Source: Tetracladium setigerum (lineage: Eukaryota; Ascomycota; Leotiomycetes; Helotiales). Taken from it: a stretch of 64,000 nucleotides of DNA. The position numbers and the translations under genes are program-made. The notes beneath the pieces are model-generated. The model was not told the origin of the DNA. It saw only the letters and a list, made by a program, of their open reading frames with translations, and did no database searches. This document shows, piece after piece, positions 13,167 through 22,830 of this stretch (positions are counted from its first letter, which is position 1; each line of letters opens with the position of its first letter). Location: positions 1,240,001 through 1,304,000 of the forward strand of contig PZJY01000010.1 of assembly GCA_031472005.1 (NCBI GenBank), in the 5' to 3' direction.

Positions 13167-13173
13167 AGATAAG
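13167..13173 (+). promoter_or_regulatory. Candidate GATA-factor site (AGATAAG)
   Basis: This is a full HGATAR match about 330 bases before the permease start codon. Nitrogen control of NAT permeases by AreA-type GATA factors is established in Aspergillus; its use here is inferred. Such hexamers also occur by chance. Confidence 0.25.
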
Positions 13174-13500
13174 CTAGGCGTGAAGGAGGAGAGGAGAGAT
13201 AGTAGAGGTACAGTACCAAATAGCTATATATCGTGACTTTTCCCTCGTGTTGATCTATCAGTGTGTTCAGAGCATCAAGCAATCAATCCTCCATATCATA
13301 TCGGCAATCAATCGCATCCACCCACTTCAGTGGAGTTTGTAATTGAAATTGGTCTGCCCCCAGATTATTCTCATCTGCCCAGATTGATATAAAACTCGTT
13401 AGTCGCGCCCTACGGAAAACTTTGACTTTTCTCTCAAGCCATCACATGTTAACGTCACCACCACAGCTCATTCTCAATCAACGACAATCCAGCAACAGAA

Positions 13501-15540
13501 ATGGCTGTCACTATTGATGAAGGGCCAATGGATGCCCCCAATCAAATTGGTCCGGATTACAGCGAGAAGCGAACGACCAAGCAACACATCCAACATATCG
13601 TCAAGGCGTTTACCACAAAACGGTAAGTCAGCAGAAATCCCCACCCCATTATTGCTCTTTTTTGTAATTGAGATGGCCGGCATTATTCTAACGCTCGACA
13701 TAGGGGATTGATTGGAGAAGATTATGATTATGGCAAGAACGCTCTCTATCCCAGGCAGTTAACATGTCCTAACTGGGATGAATAGCTTTCCTTTTCAAGC
13801 CGCGTCTTCCCTTCATGAAGAAGTCGACACAAAAGGCTCCATTCTTCGGTCTCCAGGATAGCATGCCCGTCATTCTCGCTCTCCTTCTCGGATTTCAGCA
13901 CGCTCTTGCAATGTTGGCTGGTGTCATTACTCCTCCCATCATCATTGGAAATGCCGCCAACTTCGCACCCGGAACCACTCAGTACTTGGTGTCCACCTCC
14001 TTGATCGTCTGTGGAATCCTCTCGGCCGTCCAAATCACGAGATTCCACATTTACAAGACCCCTTACTATGTTGGAACCGGCTTGATCTCGGTGGTTGGAA
14101 CATCCTTCGCTATTATCCCAATTGCCACCAAAGCCCTCGCTCAGATGTACGTGAATGGAACTTGCCCAACCGACGCCTCGGGAAAGAAATTGCCTTGCCC
14201 AGAAGGATACGGAGCCATTCTCGGAACGTGTTCTCTGTGTGCCCTCCTCGAAATCGGTCTTTCGTTCATGAAGCCTTCTCTGCTGAAGAAGTTGTTCCCA
14301 CCCATCGTTACCGGACCTACTGTCGCTCTTATCGGTGTCAAGCTCATTGAAACCGGTCTTAAGAACTGGGCTGGTGGAAGCGGTGGCTGCTATGGACGTC
14401 CTTTGGTTAATGGTGTTCTCCAGCTTTGCCCATCGAATACCGCTCCTCACGCTCTTCCATGGGGAAGTGCTCAATTCCTTGGACTCGGTTTCTCTGTTTT
14501 CGTTGCGATTATCCTGTTCGAAAGATTCGGATCTCCCATCATGAAGTCTTGTAAGTTGCTGACGTTCGAGATTCTTGAAGTCTTGAAGATATACTAATTT
14601 TTGATGGGCAGTGAGCGTTGTATTGGGTCTTCTCGTCGGATGCATCATCGCAGCAGCCACCAACTACTTCGACCGTCGCTCCATCGATAGCGCCCCAGCT
14701 GTCTCGTTCATCTGGGTTCAAACCTTCAAGCTCTCCGTCTACCCACCCCTCATCCTCCCCATCATGGCCGTCTACATCGTTCTCATGATGGAAGCCATCG
14801 GCGACATCACCGCCACCTGCGATGTCTCCCGTCTCCAAGTCGAAGGCAACCTCTTCGATTCGCGCATCCAAGGAGGTGTCCTCGCAGATGGTCTCAACGG
14901 CATGTTGGCCGGTCTCGCCACCATCACCCCCATGTCGACATTCGCTCAAAACAACGGAGTCATCGCCCTCACCCGCTGCGCCAACCGAAAGGCTGGTTAC
15001 GCCTGCTGCTTCTTCCTCATCGTCATGGGAATCTTCTCGAAATTCGCCGCGGCACTGACTTCCATTCCACCCGCTGTCCTTGGTGGTATGACGACCTTCC
15101 TATTCTCCGCCGTGGCCGTGTCTGGTATCCGCATTATCTCCACGGTTCCCTTCACTCGCCGCACGCGCTTCATCCTTACGGCCGCATTTGCGCTCGGTTT
15201 CGGCGCTACGCTCGTGCCTGAATGGTTCAACTATGCCTTCACATATAAGGGAGGCAATCGCGCCAAGGCTGGTTTCTTCGACGCCATTGTGCTCGTCATG
15301 GAGACTGGCTTCGCACTTGCGGCCTTTATTTCTTTGGCCTTGAACTTGATCCTGCCAGAGGAAGATGTGGATGAGGAGACGGAGAGTTTGGCGGGTGATG
15401 TGATTGATCGCGAGGAGGTCGCTGCTTCGCAACATCAGTATCAGCAGCGTGATCCTGATCACAAGGGAGTTGACTCCAAGACTGATGATCGAGTTAGCGA
15501 TTCCATCGGTGAGGGGTCTACCTCCAACAAGGCTCACTAA
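13501..15540 (+). CDS. uapA: Uric acid/xanthine permease, NAT (NCS2) family
   Basis: Exons are 13501-13622, 13704-13732, 13786-14550 and 14612-15540, giving 614 aa. The protein is a plasma-membrane H+ symporter of the UapA/UapC type. Visible are the TMS1 motif GFQHALAMLAG, the acidic pair in MEAIGDITATCD (Glu at about 366), and the complete NAT signature QNNGVIALTR at 418-427. These match Aspergillus UapA at Q408 and E356 with a constant ten-residue offset. About 12-14 hydrophobic segments are followed by a hydrophilic, acidic tail. Exon 2 is only 29 nt. The intron after it (13733-13785) starts with GC, not GT, and has a TCCTAAC branch site; only this junction gives the family sequence DYDYAFLFKPRLPFMKK. 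The large antisense frames here are shadows. A GATA site and a UaY-like site lie upstream. UapA and UapC cannot be told apart with certainty from sequence alone. Confidence 0.93.
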
Positions 15541-16402
15541 AAAAAACATCGAAAACATTAAATTGTGAAGGTGGATGGCGGGATTTGGGGGAGACGAAAT
15601 TTATTGATGATGGAAATGATACCACGGGGGAAGAAATTTGAAATACACGTGATACGATATACAAACAGCCCCATACTTTCTAAGCTTATTAAGAAAATAT
15701 GATAATCTTACAAACTTCTAAATTTTGATTCTTACCTACTTATATTCTGCGATTTGATTTGATGTAATGTGACTGATTGATTAACTGCCGTTTACGGCCT
15801 TAAGGCCTCTCATGTTGAGAACTGCACGAATAGATAGACGACTGCTGTCAGTACCGCCAAGCCACCCCTCGGTCTCGCTTTCGCTTGCCTCCAATCTCAC
15901 ATAAGCGAAGCTGCATTGCAACCTGCATTATCATTATTGCAAATGCTAGCAACCCTCATTAATGACTCTATTCGTACAGTACGGCGCTAGGCATTGGAGT
16001 AGATATTACAAACTCCATTCCAACAGGTTTTTAAAAGTAGGTAGGTAGGCTATAAAATATCCCCTCATCCCATCCCATCTCATCATCCACTCTCCCACGA
16101 AGACAGCACGAAACGAGAACCGAGACCCGAGAAACAAGAAACGAACTTGAGCTGACGACATCAAATCTTACATCTGATCTAATCATACTAAAACACCCAA
16201 GTCAAATAATTCCACAAGAACATAAACAACCTCACGAATAGCTTGATCTCATTCGTGGCGAAGCCGAAGACGCCAAGGAGAGGATTCGTATATATCTAAC
16301 GTACTGTATCTATTTTACGCAAAGCAACAAGAAAGATTTTGATTTGATACCTATTTCCTGGGTTCATTCGTATAAATCCACCGTCTCCCCGTCGCTCTCG
16401 AA
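15541..16402. other. Intergenic: permease 3' end and leader of the small gene
   Basis: AT-rich sequence with no open frame worth calling. The part from about 16070 on (CATCCCATC..., purine-rich GAAACGAGAACC tracts) is probably promoter and leader of the small gene that follows. Confidence 0.4.
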
Positions 16403-16922
16403 ATGATGTCGTCTCAAACTTCTTCAGCAGCAGCAGCAGCAGCAGCAGTAGGAAAGGATAGGAAGTACGAACCTTCTTTCACGAGTACAATCCAAACCCA
16501 AACAACAAGGGCAGAAGAAAAAGAAAAGAACATGAGTGTTATGAATATGAGAATGTATTATCAGGATGAAGGTAAGTTTTTTTTTTCCCTTTCCCTTTCC
16601 CTTGCTCTTCTTCTCCCTTTGGTTGTGGATAAATTCTTTGACGCTGGCTGTGTTTTGGATGAGGATAGATGCTGATATAATTGGGTGAAAACAGAAAAGA
16701 AAGGTTCAGATGGTAATGCAAGAAAGGGAGGGATTTTGGGTTTGCTGAGTGGTGGTGGTGGTGTGGGGCCGGCTAGTGTGTTGGCTGCAATTAGAGGTAT
16801 TTTTCTCTTTTCTTCTCATTTCCCATTTCTATTTTTTTTTTATTTTTTTTTGGAGAAGAGATGAACTAGTAATGAGAGGATCTTGGGAGTTTTCAGGAGT
16901 TTGTGGGAAGCAGAAGAATTAA
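16403..16922 (+). CDS. Small three-exon protein of unknown function, glycine-rich C-terminus
   Basis: I do not recognise a family. Exons 16403-16571, 16695-16796 and 16897-16922 join in one frame to give 98 aa. Intron 1 (123 nt) has GTAAGT, a GCTGAT branch site and CAG. Intron 2 (100 nt) has GTATTT and a TTTCAG end after a pyrimidine-rich stretch. The N-terminal half is polar, with seven consecutive Ala from a CAG repeat. The second half contains a basic patch (KKGSDGNARKGG) and then a compact hydrophobic-glycine stretch, GILGLLSGGGGVGPASVLAA, ending in CGKQKN. That stretch could be a short membrane-associating helix. No signal peptide is apparent. Three matching phases and good splice signals support a real gene, but there is no homology support from here. 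Confidence 0.5.
16425..16448 (+). repeat. (CAG)8 repeat inside the small gene
   Basis: Eight CAG/AGC units encode the polyalanine run near the N-terminus of the 98-aa protein; length polymorphism is likely. Confidence 0.8.
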
Positions 16923-19693
16923 ATTAGAGGGAGTTAGTTATTTGAAGCTGACCTTTTTCCCGTGTAGATTGGATTTCGGGTGTCGGTGCGAAGAAGGCTT
17001 AGGTGGAAAGAATTGTGTGATACTGTTGCATATTTGTTAGGAGGGAGTTCAAAAGATTGTACTGGATATAGGGAATAGGCATCTAGGGTGAGGGGAAATG
17101 GGGAAATCCTGGCCGGGAAGGTGCGGGCTATAGTGAAGGAAGAGAAGAGACAGCTCAATAGTGAAACGACATTGATAGGGGCACTTCTAAGTACCAGGTA
17201 TATATGAAGTTTATGGGAATAGGGGCTTGTTGCGAAATCAGTGAGCTCTCAATGTGGCAAAGCGGGGAACGCTTGAGAAGATGGAGGATATGATTTTTAG
17301 ATTGTTACTTTTTAGCAAATCTCAGAAAATAATTCATGGCAAAGAATGGAACAATTATTCTTCCAAAGCATTTTTTTGCATTTCAATCAAGTTTACCCCC
17401 AAACACTTATTCGCTTCCTTTTTCTGTTCATTTTCGCTTCGCTGAATAAACTTGTTATAAATAGCAGCTGATAGACAAGCAAGTCCAACCATTCGTGAGG
17501 TACCAAATTATTGAACCGGCAATAGAAGCACGATGTTGTTCACGGTGGCAACATGGATTACAGCCATTGCGGGAATCTTTACAGTCCTGGTCGTTGACTT
17601 TCATGACGGCTCATACTCATATCCCCTCACATACATGGTGGGGTGGGGTATGTCCACAAACTGTTGGGAACTGAGCTAAATCCTCACGTAGAGCTTTGAT
17701 CGTGTGTTCGTAATTATTATAGGTATACATAAGAAGTTAACAACCTTTCTTAATCTACTATATATGAAAAAACTACTACCCCGAGACTTACCGTTTTACT
17801 AACCTGGTAATGCTTATACGTATAAGTGTAACGGACACAAACCATGGAAGTTGTCTTCAAGACTTATTCAGTTACCTCAGCGTTCAGTGATTTTTGAAAA
17901 CATAACTTAGGATAAACATAATATGACTCCCCAGAATATTACTTTTCACCCAGATTCAAAGAATCATCTCCCGATTTCAGCGGAGGCATTGATACCCGTG
18001 AATTTCCATCGAACAGGAACCATTGCCACAAGCTCAGTGTTTCGGATGCGTAGCTCACTCTCACCAGTGTCGTGAGCTCCCAGCCGCCACCTTTCAAGCT
18101 GTACGGATCTTTGCAAACTACCCGTTGAGTGGAGCTGTCCACCCAAAGGTCTTAACAAAATGGAAGCAAGTGCTCCGTTGCCTGACGTCAATTCATGAAT
18201 CACTTGAATTCGGCGCGAGATGGAATTTCGACAGTAATAAGAGCAAAATCGACAGCAAACAAACATCCCATGCGGAGGGAAAGAAGAACGACATCCAAAG
18301 AACGGTTCCAAAGAGAACAGTCGCTGCTTGACCAGTTGCGAACAGCATCTCTCAGAGTATAAGAGTTGTAAGTCAGAACTCCCTTGCCTGTATGAGTTTG
18401 GGACGGGAAATTGTTGGTAGTGTCGCGGAATCTGTTAAAGGATTGAAGATGCCGGTGATTCACAGCCTGCTTGAATGCATCATTGATGTCGCGCCGGTGT
18501 AGTGAGCACTTGGCTCAATTCCCAAGGCAGCGAAGGATGAAGGGAAGGTACCACCCTGGTGGCGCTCTTGATCTCGCCTTTACTCTTGCCCTTCAAAGTG
18601 ATCGATAGGTGAAAGTACTATCTTTGGACAGGGCCAAGAATTCCATGCTTTTTATACTACTTCCCTGTCAGACCGAGCTTGTTTGATTGCAACTGAGGTA
18701 TATGAACGACTAAACTCGGAGCCCAAAAAAACACGTCTTGAATTTCAGAATTGCAAATCGATCCTGAGCAATGGCAACTTCATTTTATGTAACTTGAGGA
18801 CTGATTGATTTCCGACTCTTAGCCGCCGAAAGAGATCTGAGGCCTCTGCATTTTGCTGAATTCATGATTGTCTTGTGCAGCAAGTGACTGTTGAGTAACA
18901 TTTTCTTCAGCAGCGTCTGTACCGTGCTTGCACGAATGGAAACCGCTACGTTTTCCACGTCGCAACGAAGGATGACACTTTCGAGGCTGCCGACAGCGAG
19001 AGAAAATCAAGAAACTGACCTGACGCAATGTTTGCAAGCCGAGCTTGATTTAGGGGAACTATTTTCAATTGCAGACTTCTAAAGTCTTGAAAGGCATTAA
19101 CTTTTATGATTTTAAATCGAAATCCCAAATATCCCATCTTTTTAAAGTCATCAGTATAAATAGATAATGAAAGTACCTCCCTACTCAGCATGATAGACAT
19201 ATGCATAACGAAACTAGAACTAGAGGCATCCACCGCACAGGCACCCAACAAAGGCCTGACAACGGCAAAGAAAACATTTTGGTCTACGACACTCCAGCCC
19301 ATTCCAACCCAAGAAGAAAACAATAAACACACACATGAGAATAAAATTCAGAAGACTCGCAAAAAACGTGAAGATGCAAAGAAAAGCTATCCCCACTTGG
19401 GAAGAAGCGAGAAAGTTCAAATGCCAAGAAAAGCTACCACTTGGTACTTGGGGAGGAATCAGACGCAAAATAACAACAACTTAACTAGTACTACTAGTTC
19501 ATCACCCGCTAAAGTCTTTCTGATCTCTGGTAATTGGTATCTGGACACCCCTGTGTCCCAATCCACTCCGAGAAAGGAAGATTCTCCTTCTTTGTATTTT
19601 GTAAATAAGTCGTGAGTTGTGACTTCTCTGTGTCGAGAAATGGGTCGATGGAGGATGGTGTAGAAGAATTGTTTGAGTATTGATATGTTGTTG
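16923..19693. other. Gene-poor stretch with possible unidentified gene remnants
   Basis: No intact gene is supported. On the minus strand at about 17940-18620 protein-like stretches occur in changing frames broken by stops, which looks like an eroded gene, but I cannot name a family. A 48-codon hydrophobic frame at about 17532 (plus) ends at a GTATGT donor-like sequence and has no partner exon that I could find. Confidence 0.35.
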
Positions 19694-20297
19694 TCATGTC
19701 CATTGACGTTGACGGTGGTGGGTAAATTGCGTGTTGATCCGAGAAAGGAGAAGAGGATGATGATGCGAGGGGAGGTTGATGTGCAGGTCGGAGGAGTTGG
19801 AGGTGTGGTTGGAGGTGTGGTTGGAGGTGTGGTTGGAGGCGTGGTTGGAGGTGTAGCTGGAGTTCTGTTTGGGGCTGGTGTTGTATGTGGGAATGGAGAC
19901 AAGTTCTTGAGCGACTGTTGGATGGAGTGGTGATGATTGAGGATATGTATCCATGTCCATGATCAAAACATTTGGGTAGAACTGAAGCGAGGAGATTTTT
20001 TTATATGAAGGAGAGACTTGAGCGATTGGTGGGGTCGAGGCTTCTTGAGCTTCTTCGCGGACGGTGATGTGTGTTTGAACATGTGTTTGTGTGTATGTTT
20101 GGGTCTGAGTAGTGTGGTTGTGTTCGATGGAATCTTGTGAGGCCGATGAAGATTTTGATGGAGAGGGTGAAGGAGGAGATGTACTAATTGAGAAGATGAT
20201 TAAATAAGTCTTTATTTGCAAAAGAGAAGATGAATGGGACTGACTGGTACTTGACAACTCCCTTCCCTTCATTGATATTTTCGTTCAGCTCAGCCAT
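19694..20297 (-). CDS. Hypothetical low-complexity Ser/Thr/His/Asn-rich protein
   Basis: A two-exon model fits: 20251-20297 (from ATG, MAELNENINEGK) and 19694-20183, joined over a 67-nt intron (GTACCA...ATTAG), giving 178 aa. The product is polar and low in complexity, rich in Ser, Thr, Gln and His, and includes NHTS repeats made by a 12-bp tandem array. No domain or signal peptide is seen. The array keeps several frames open, so an open frame here is weak evidence; the credible start and intron are the only real support. It could equally be non-coding. Confidence 0.28.
19790..19863. repeat. 12-bp tandem repeat (about six copies)
   Basis: The unit GGAGGTGTGGTT is repeated about six times with few changes. 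It lies inside the hypothetical gene on the minus strand, where it encodes the NHTS or PPTT type repeats depending on frame. Confidence 0.8.
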
Positions 20298-20617
20298 GGT
20301 GAAGGAAAGAATGGATGAGTAGGACCTGCGGGTGACTCGTTCCGAATTGTACTTTGGTACGGAGTAACGGATACTAACAACAGACAAATATATAAAAGAA
20401 GATCAACGTGTCAGATTTATCTTGAAGACAGAGAGCAATTTGCTGAAGGTTCTGAGATAAAATGTCTTCTATCTCAAGCTTTATATACAACACACGACTA
20501 GGAGAAATGGGTTGCCAGAAAGTAGTGGTTGCCTTTCTTGAACTTCGCATTTTTTTTATGGACGTGCAGCAACACACGCCCGCAGAAATGGGTTGCAACA
20601 AATGGGATGCCATAATT

Positions 20618-20772
20618 GAAATGGGATGCAGTGAGTGAAATGGGATGCAGTGAGTGAAATGGGATGCAGTGAGTGAAATGGGATGCAGTGAGTGAAATGG
20701 GATGCAGTGAGTGAAATGGAATGAAATGAGTGAAATGAAATGAAGTGAATGAAATGAAATGAAATGGAATGC
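20618..20772. repeat. 19-bp tandem repeat, about eight copies
   Basis: The unit GAAATGGGATGCAGTGAGT is repeated perfectly about five times and then degenerates toward GAAATGAAATGAAGTGA. Because 19 is not a multiple of three and the unit has no stops on the minus strand, all three minus frames stay open; these are not genes. Confidence 0.9.
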
Positions 20773-21505
20773 AGGGTTGCCTCGGGCTTCCAGAAGAAAG
20801 GCTGTATATGATTGGCCACTTCGATATGCGCTCACAGCGGTTTACAGTTTGCCTTGAATTAATGAGATGCAAAACCGCGTTGTGTTGGTTGCCGTTTATC
20901 GGACTTCCACATAAACGACAATGCGAGCCACCAGCTGACACATGCTCGCAGGAATAGTTTGCAATTTGCCTTTTTTTCTAGCCAGTTATAAAAAATGGTT
21001 TGTGATGGTTTTGCCTTTACGGCCCTGGAACACGGACCACGCAATCCTCCAGATCAACAACCAACCACCGTATGAAGTGGCTAACAAGCGCAGCTGTTAC
21101 TAGCTCGCCCGGTTTCGATAACACCTCCACCTACATGGAAATTCACGCACAAGATCAAAGAACATCAGAACCTATGTAAGATTACATAGTGAAGTAAGGG
21201 CGGATTATTCTTTCGCAGAACGAGGTCAAAAGTCTGAACAACATGACCGACGCCAAGAGGCAATGAATAGCAGGTCAAAATCAGCGAGAACCCAACCAGG
21301 TAGGTAGGTATTCAAGCCTTCAGACATTACCTGCACGGCATTATACGGACTACTTACCTACTGACCTAACAGTAGTGTTGGAATTTCGACAGCTGCACGA
21401 ACACACCAATCATTTTGTTAAAAAATCGAAAGCGAGGGGAACAAATCCGGCTGAGCAATGAGGCTGGCAAAAAAAAGAGTGTTCTCTCGCCTCGCAGGCG
21501 AAAGC

Positions 21506-21641
21506 GCTGCGAGCAGGGTTTCTTCGTTCACACTAGAGAGCTGCGAACAGGGTTTCTTCGTTTGCGCTAGAGAGCTGTGAGCAGGGTTTCTTCGTTTATA
21601 CTAGAGAGCTATGAGCAGGGTTTCTTCGTTTGCGCTAGGCG
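21506..21641. repeat. 34-bp tandem repeat, four copies
   Basis: Four units of exactly 34 bp start with GCTGYGAGCAGGGTTTCTTC and differ at a few positions. A shorter repeat of GGTGAATTCTAGT follows at about 21720-21750. The array lies between the 19-bp array and the Est1-type fragment, in a gene-poor zone. Confidence 0.88.
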
Positions 21642-22015
21642 AGCTAACATAAGCTACTGACCACCAGACGACTGATATTCTTCAATCAAAATCCGTCCCA
21701 AAAACGAAAGGGAAGTTCTAGCGGTGAATTCTAGTGGTGAATTCTAGTGGCTTGTTATACCTAGGTACCTTAACCATAGTTTGAAAGGGAGACAGGCATC
21801 CTTGTCAGAATGAGAACACTTGTAGACATACCAGCGATAGGCCATCATCACTGTTAGAATCGGGATTGATTCTGATTCTGTTGTGCAAAACCAAACCAAA
21901 CCAGACCACAACACACCAGATCGGGTGGTGCTCTAAATCAAAAGGTGTCCAAGGTTAGTTTACTCTATGGATTCCCGTGATTGATAAAAGAGATCAATGA
22001 AGATTAAAGAAAGGC

Positions 22016-22282
22016 TTCATGTATCTCGCATTCCCAATGATGGCCTTGCCATTTTGTACAGTACTATACGAGAGAGACAGTGTCTGCTTCCCACAATACC
22101 TGGATTGAATGCCTCGGTGACTTGGGCAAGATACAGAATGGCCATTGAAGATGATGACATTCGCGACCTTTGATAAAGTCTGGACTGGAGTTGCAAGATA
22201 TTGGTACTCAAAGGCATCGGATAAGGCTCCAACTACAGGTAGACTTTATCACCATCTGGCAATTCTTGCGAGACCAAATGAA
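22016..22282 (+). pseudogene. Broken fragment of an Est1-type DNA/RNA-binding (TPR) family protein
   Basis: Three consecutive protein pieces appear in order but in different frames: FMYLAFPMMAL and LYE, then NTWIECLGDL, then RYRMAIEDDDIRD, then VWTGVARYWYSKASDK with PTTGRLYHHLAILARPN. Their order and content match what I know of the fungal family annotated as Est1-type DNA/RNA-binding domain proteins, in which TWIECLGDL-RYRMAIEDDDIRD is contiguous. Two frame changes (near 22125 and 22170) and a stop break it. Resemblance ends abruptly at 22282, and nothing convincing is left upstream of 22016. Only about 90 codons of a normally much longer protein remain. Confidence 0.6.
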
Positions 22283-22830
22283 GAGAAGAAGAAGAACACA
22301 GCGCCAAAAGAACCAATGGAAGGCAAGATAAAAACCATCTCGATTAATAATTTACTATACAGAGACGTTGTTCTTTCGTCAAGTAGGTGGTCACATTTCA
22401 TCTCATCTCGACACAAATCCAATCCTTACACAACCAACCAACCAACCAACCAACCGCCTTTCTCTCTCGCACCTCCATCCTCCCACCCATCCCTTCTGAA
22501 GATCGGACACCCGAAAAAAAAAAAGAAAAAACTAAGCGCAGAACTAGACGGGCACAACAAATTTCCAATCCTAATAACCTGTTGCCAGGTATGTCCTCCC
22601 AAAGCAATTCGATTTTCCTCCTCCCAAAAACTCCTTGTAAAAATGCCCATGGGGTGTTCCATTCATTCATGCAAGCAAAAAAGAACCGAACCAAACCAAA
22701 CTTAAAAACACAACCAAACAAAGCCAACAAAACGAACTTTCAGAAGAAAGAAAACCCATGGCAGCTGGCAGTTGGCAAAAACAAAACATAAGAGAGAGAA
22801 CAAAAGAGTGGGACAAGACCGCGCCTAGAA
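22283..22830. other. Kinase 3' flank
   Basis: No gene is seen. A CAACCAACCAACC run (about 22430-22455) and a poly-A/AAG stretch (about 22515-22535) are present. Confidence 0.4.

Larger units (their letters stand above)
10000..13500. other. Intergenic region before the purine permease
   Basis: This is 3.5 kb with no supportable gene. It has many T-runs and short ATGGATGGAT- and GATAGATAGG-like repeats (about 10760-10990 and 11410-11450). A more GC-rich block at about 12730-13190 opens frames on both strands, but without family resemblance; it may be promoter or leader of the permease gene. Confidence 0.45.

Noticed and set aside
12680..13177. Several overlapping frames in a GC-rich block before the permease
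   Set aside because: No family resemblance, no consistent strand and no splice pairs; more likely promoter or leader.
13746..14663. 305-codon minus-strand open frame
   Set aside because: It is antisense to the permease exon, which has full family support; the polar, charged content is the mirror of hydrophobic codons.
19190..19615. 141-codon plus-strand open frame
   Set aside because: Lys/Thr/Asn-rich low-complexity sequence without domain, overlapping the end of the equally weak minus-strand model.
20374..20941. Three overlapping minus-strand open frames rich in His, Phe and Ile
   Set aside because: They exist only because the 19-bp repeat lacks stops in every minus frame; no start context or splice logic supports them.
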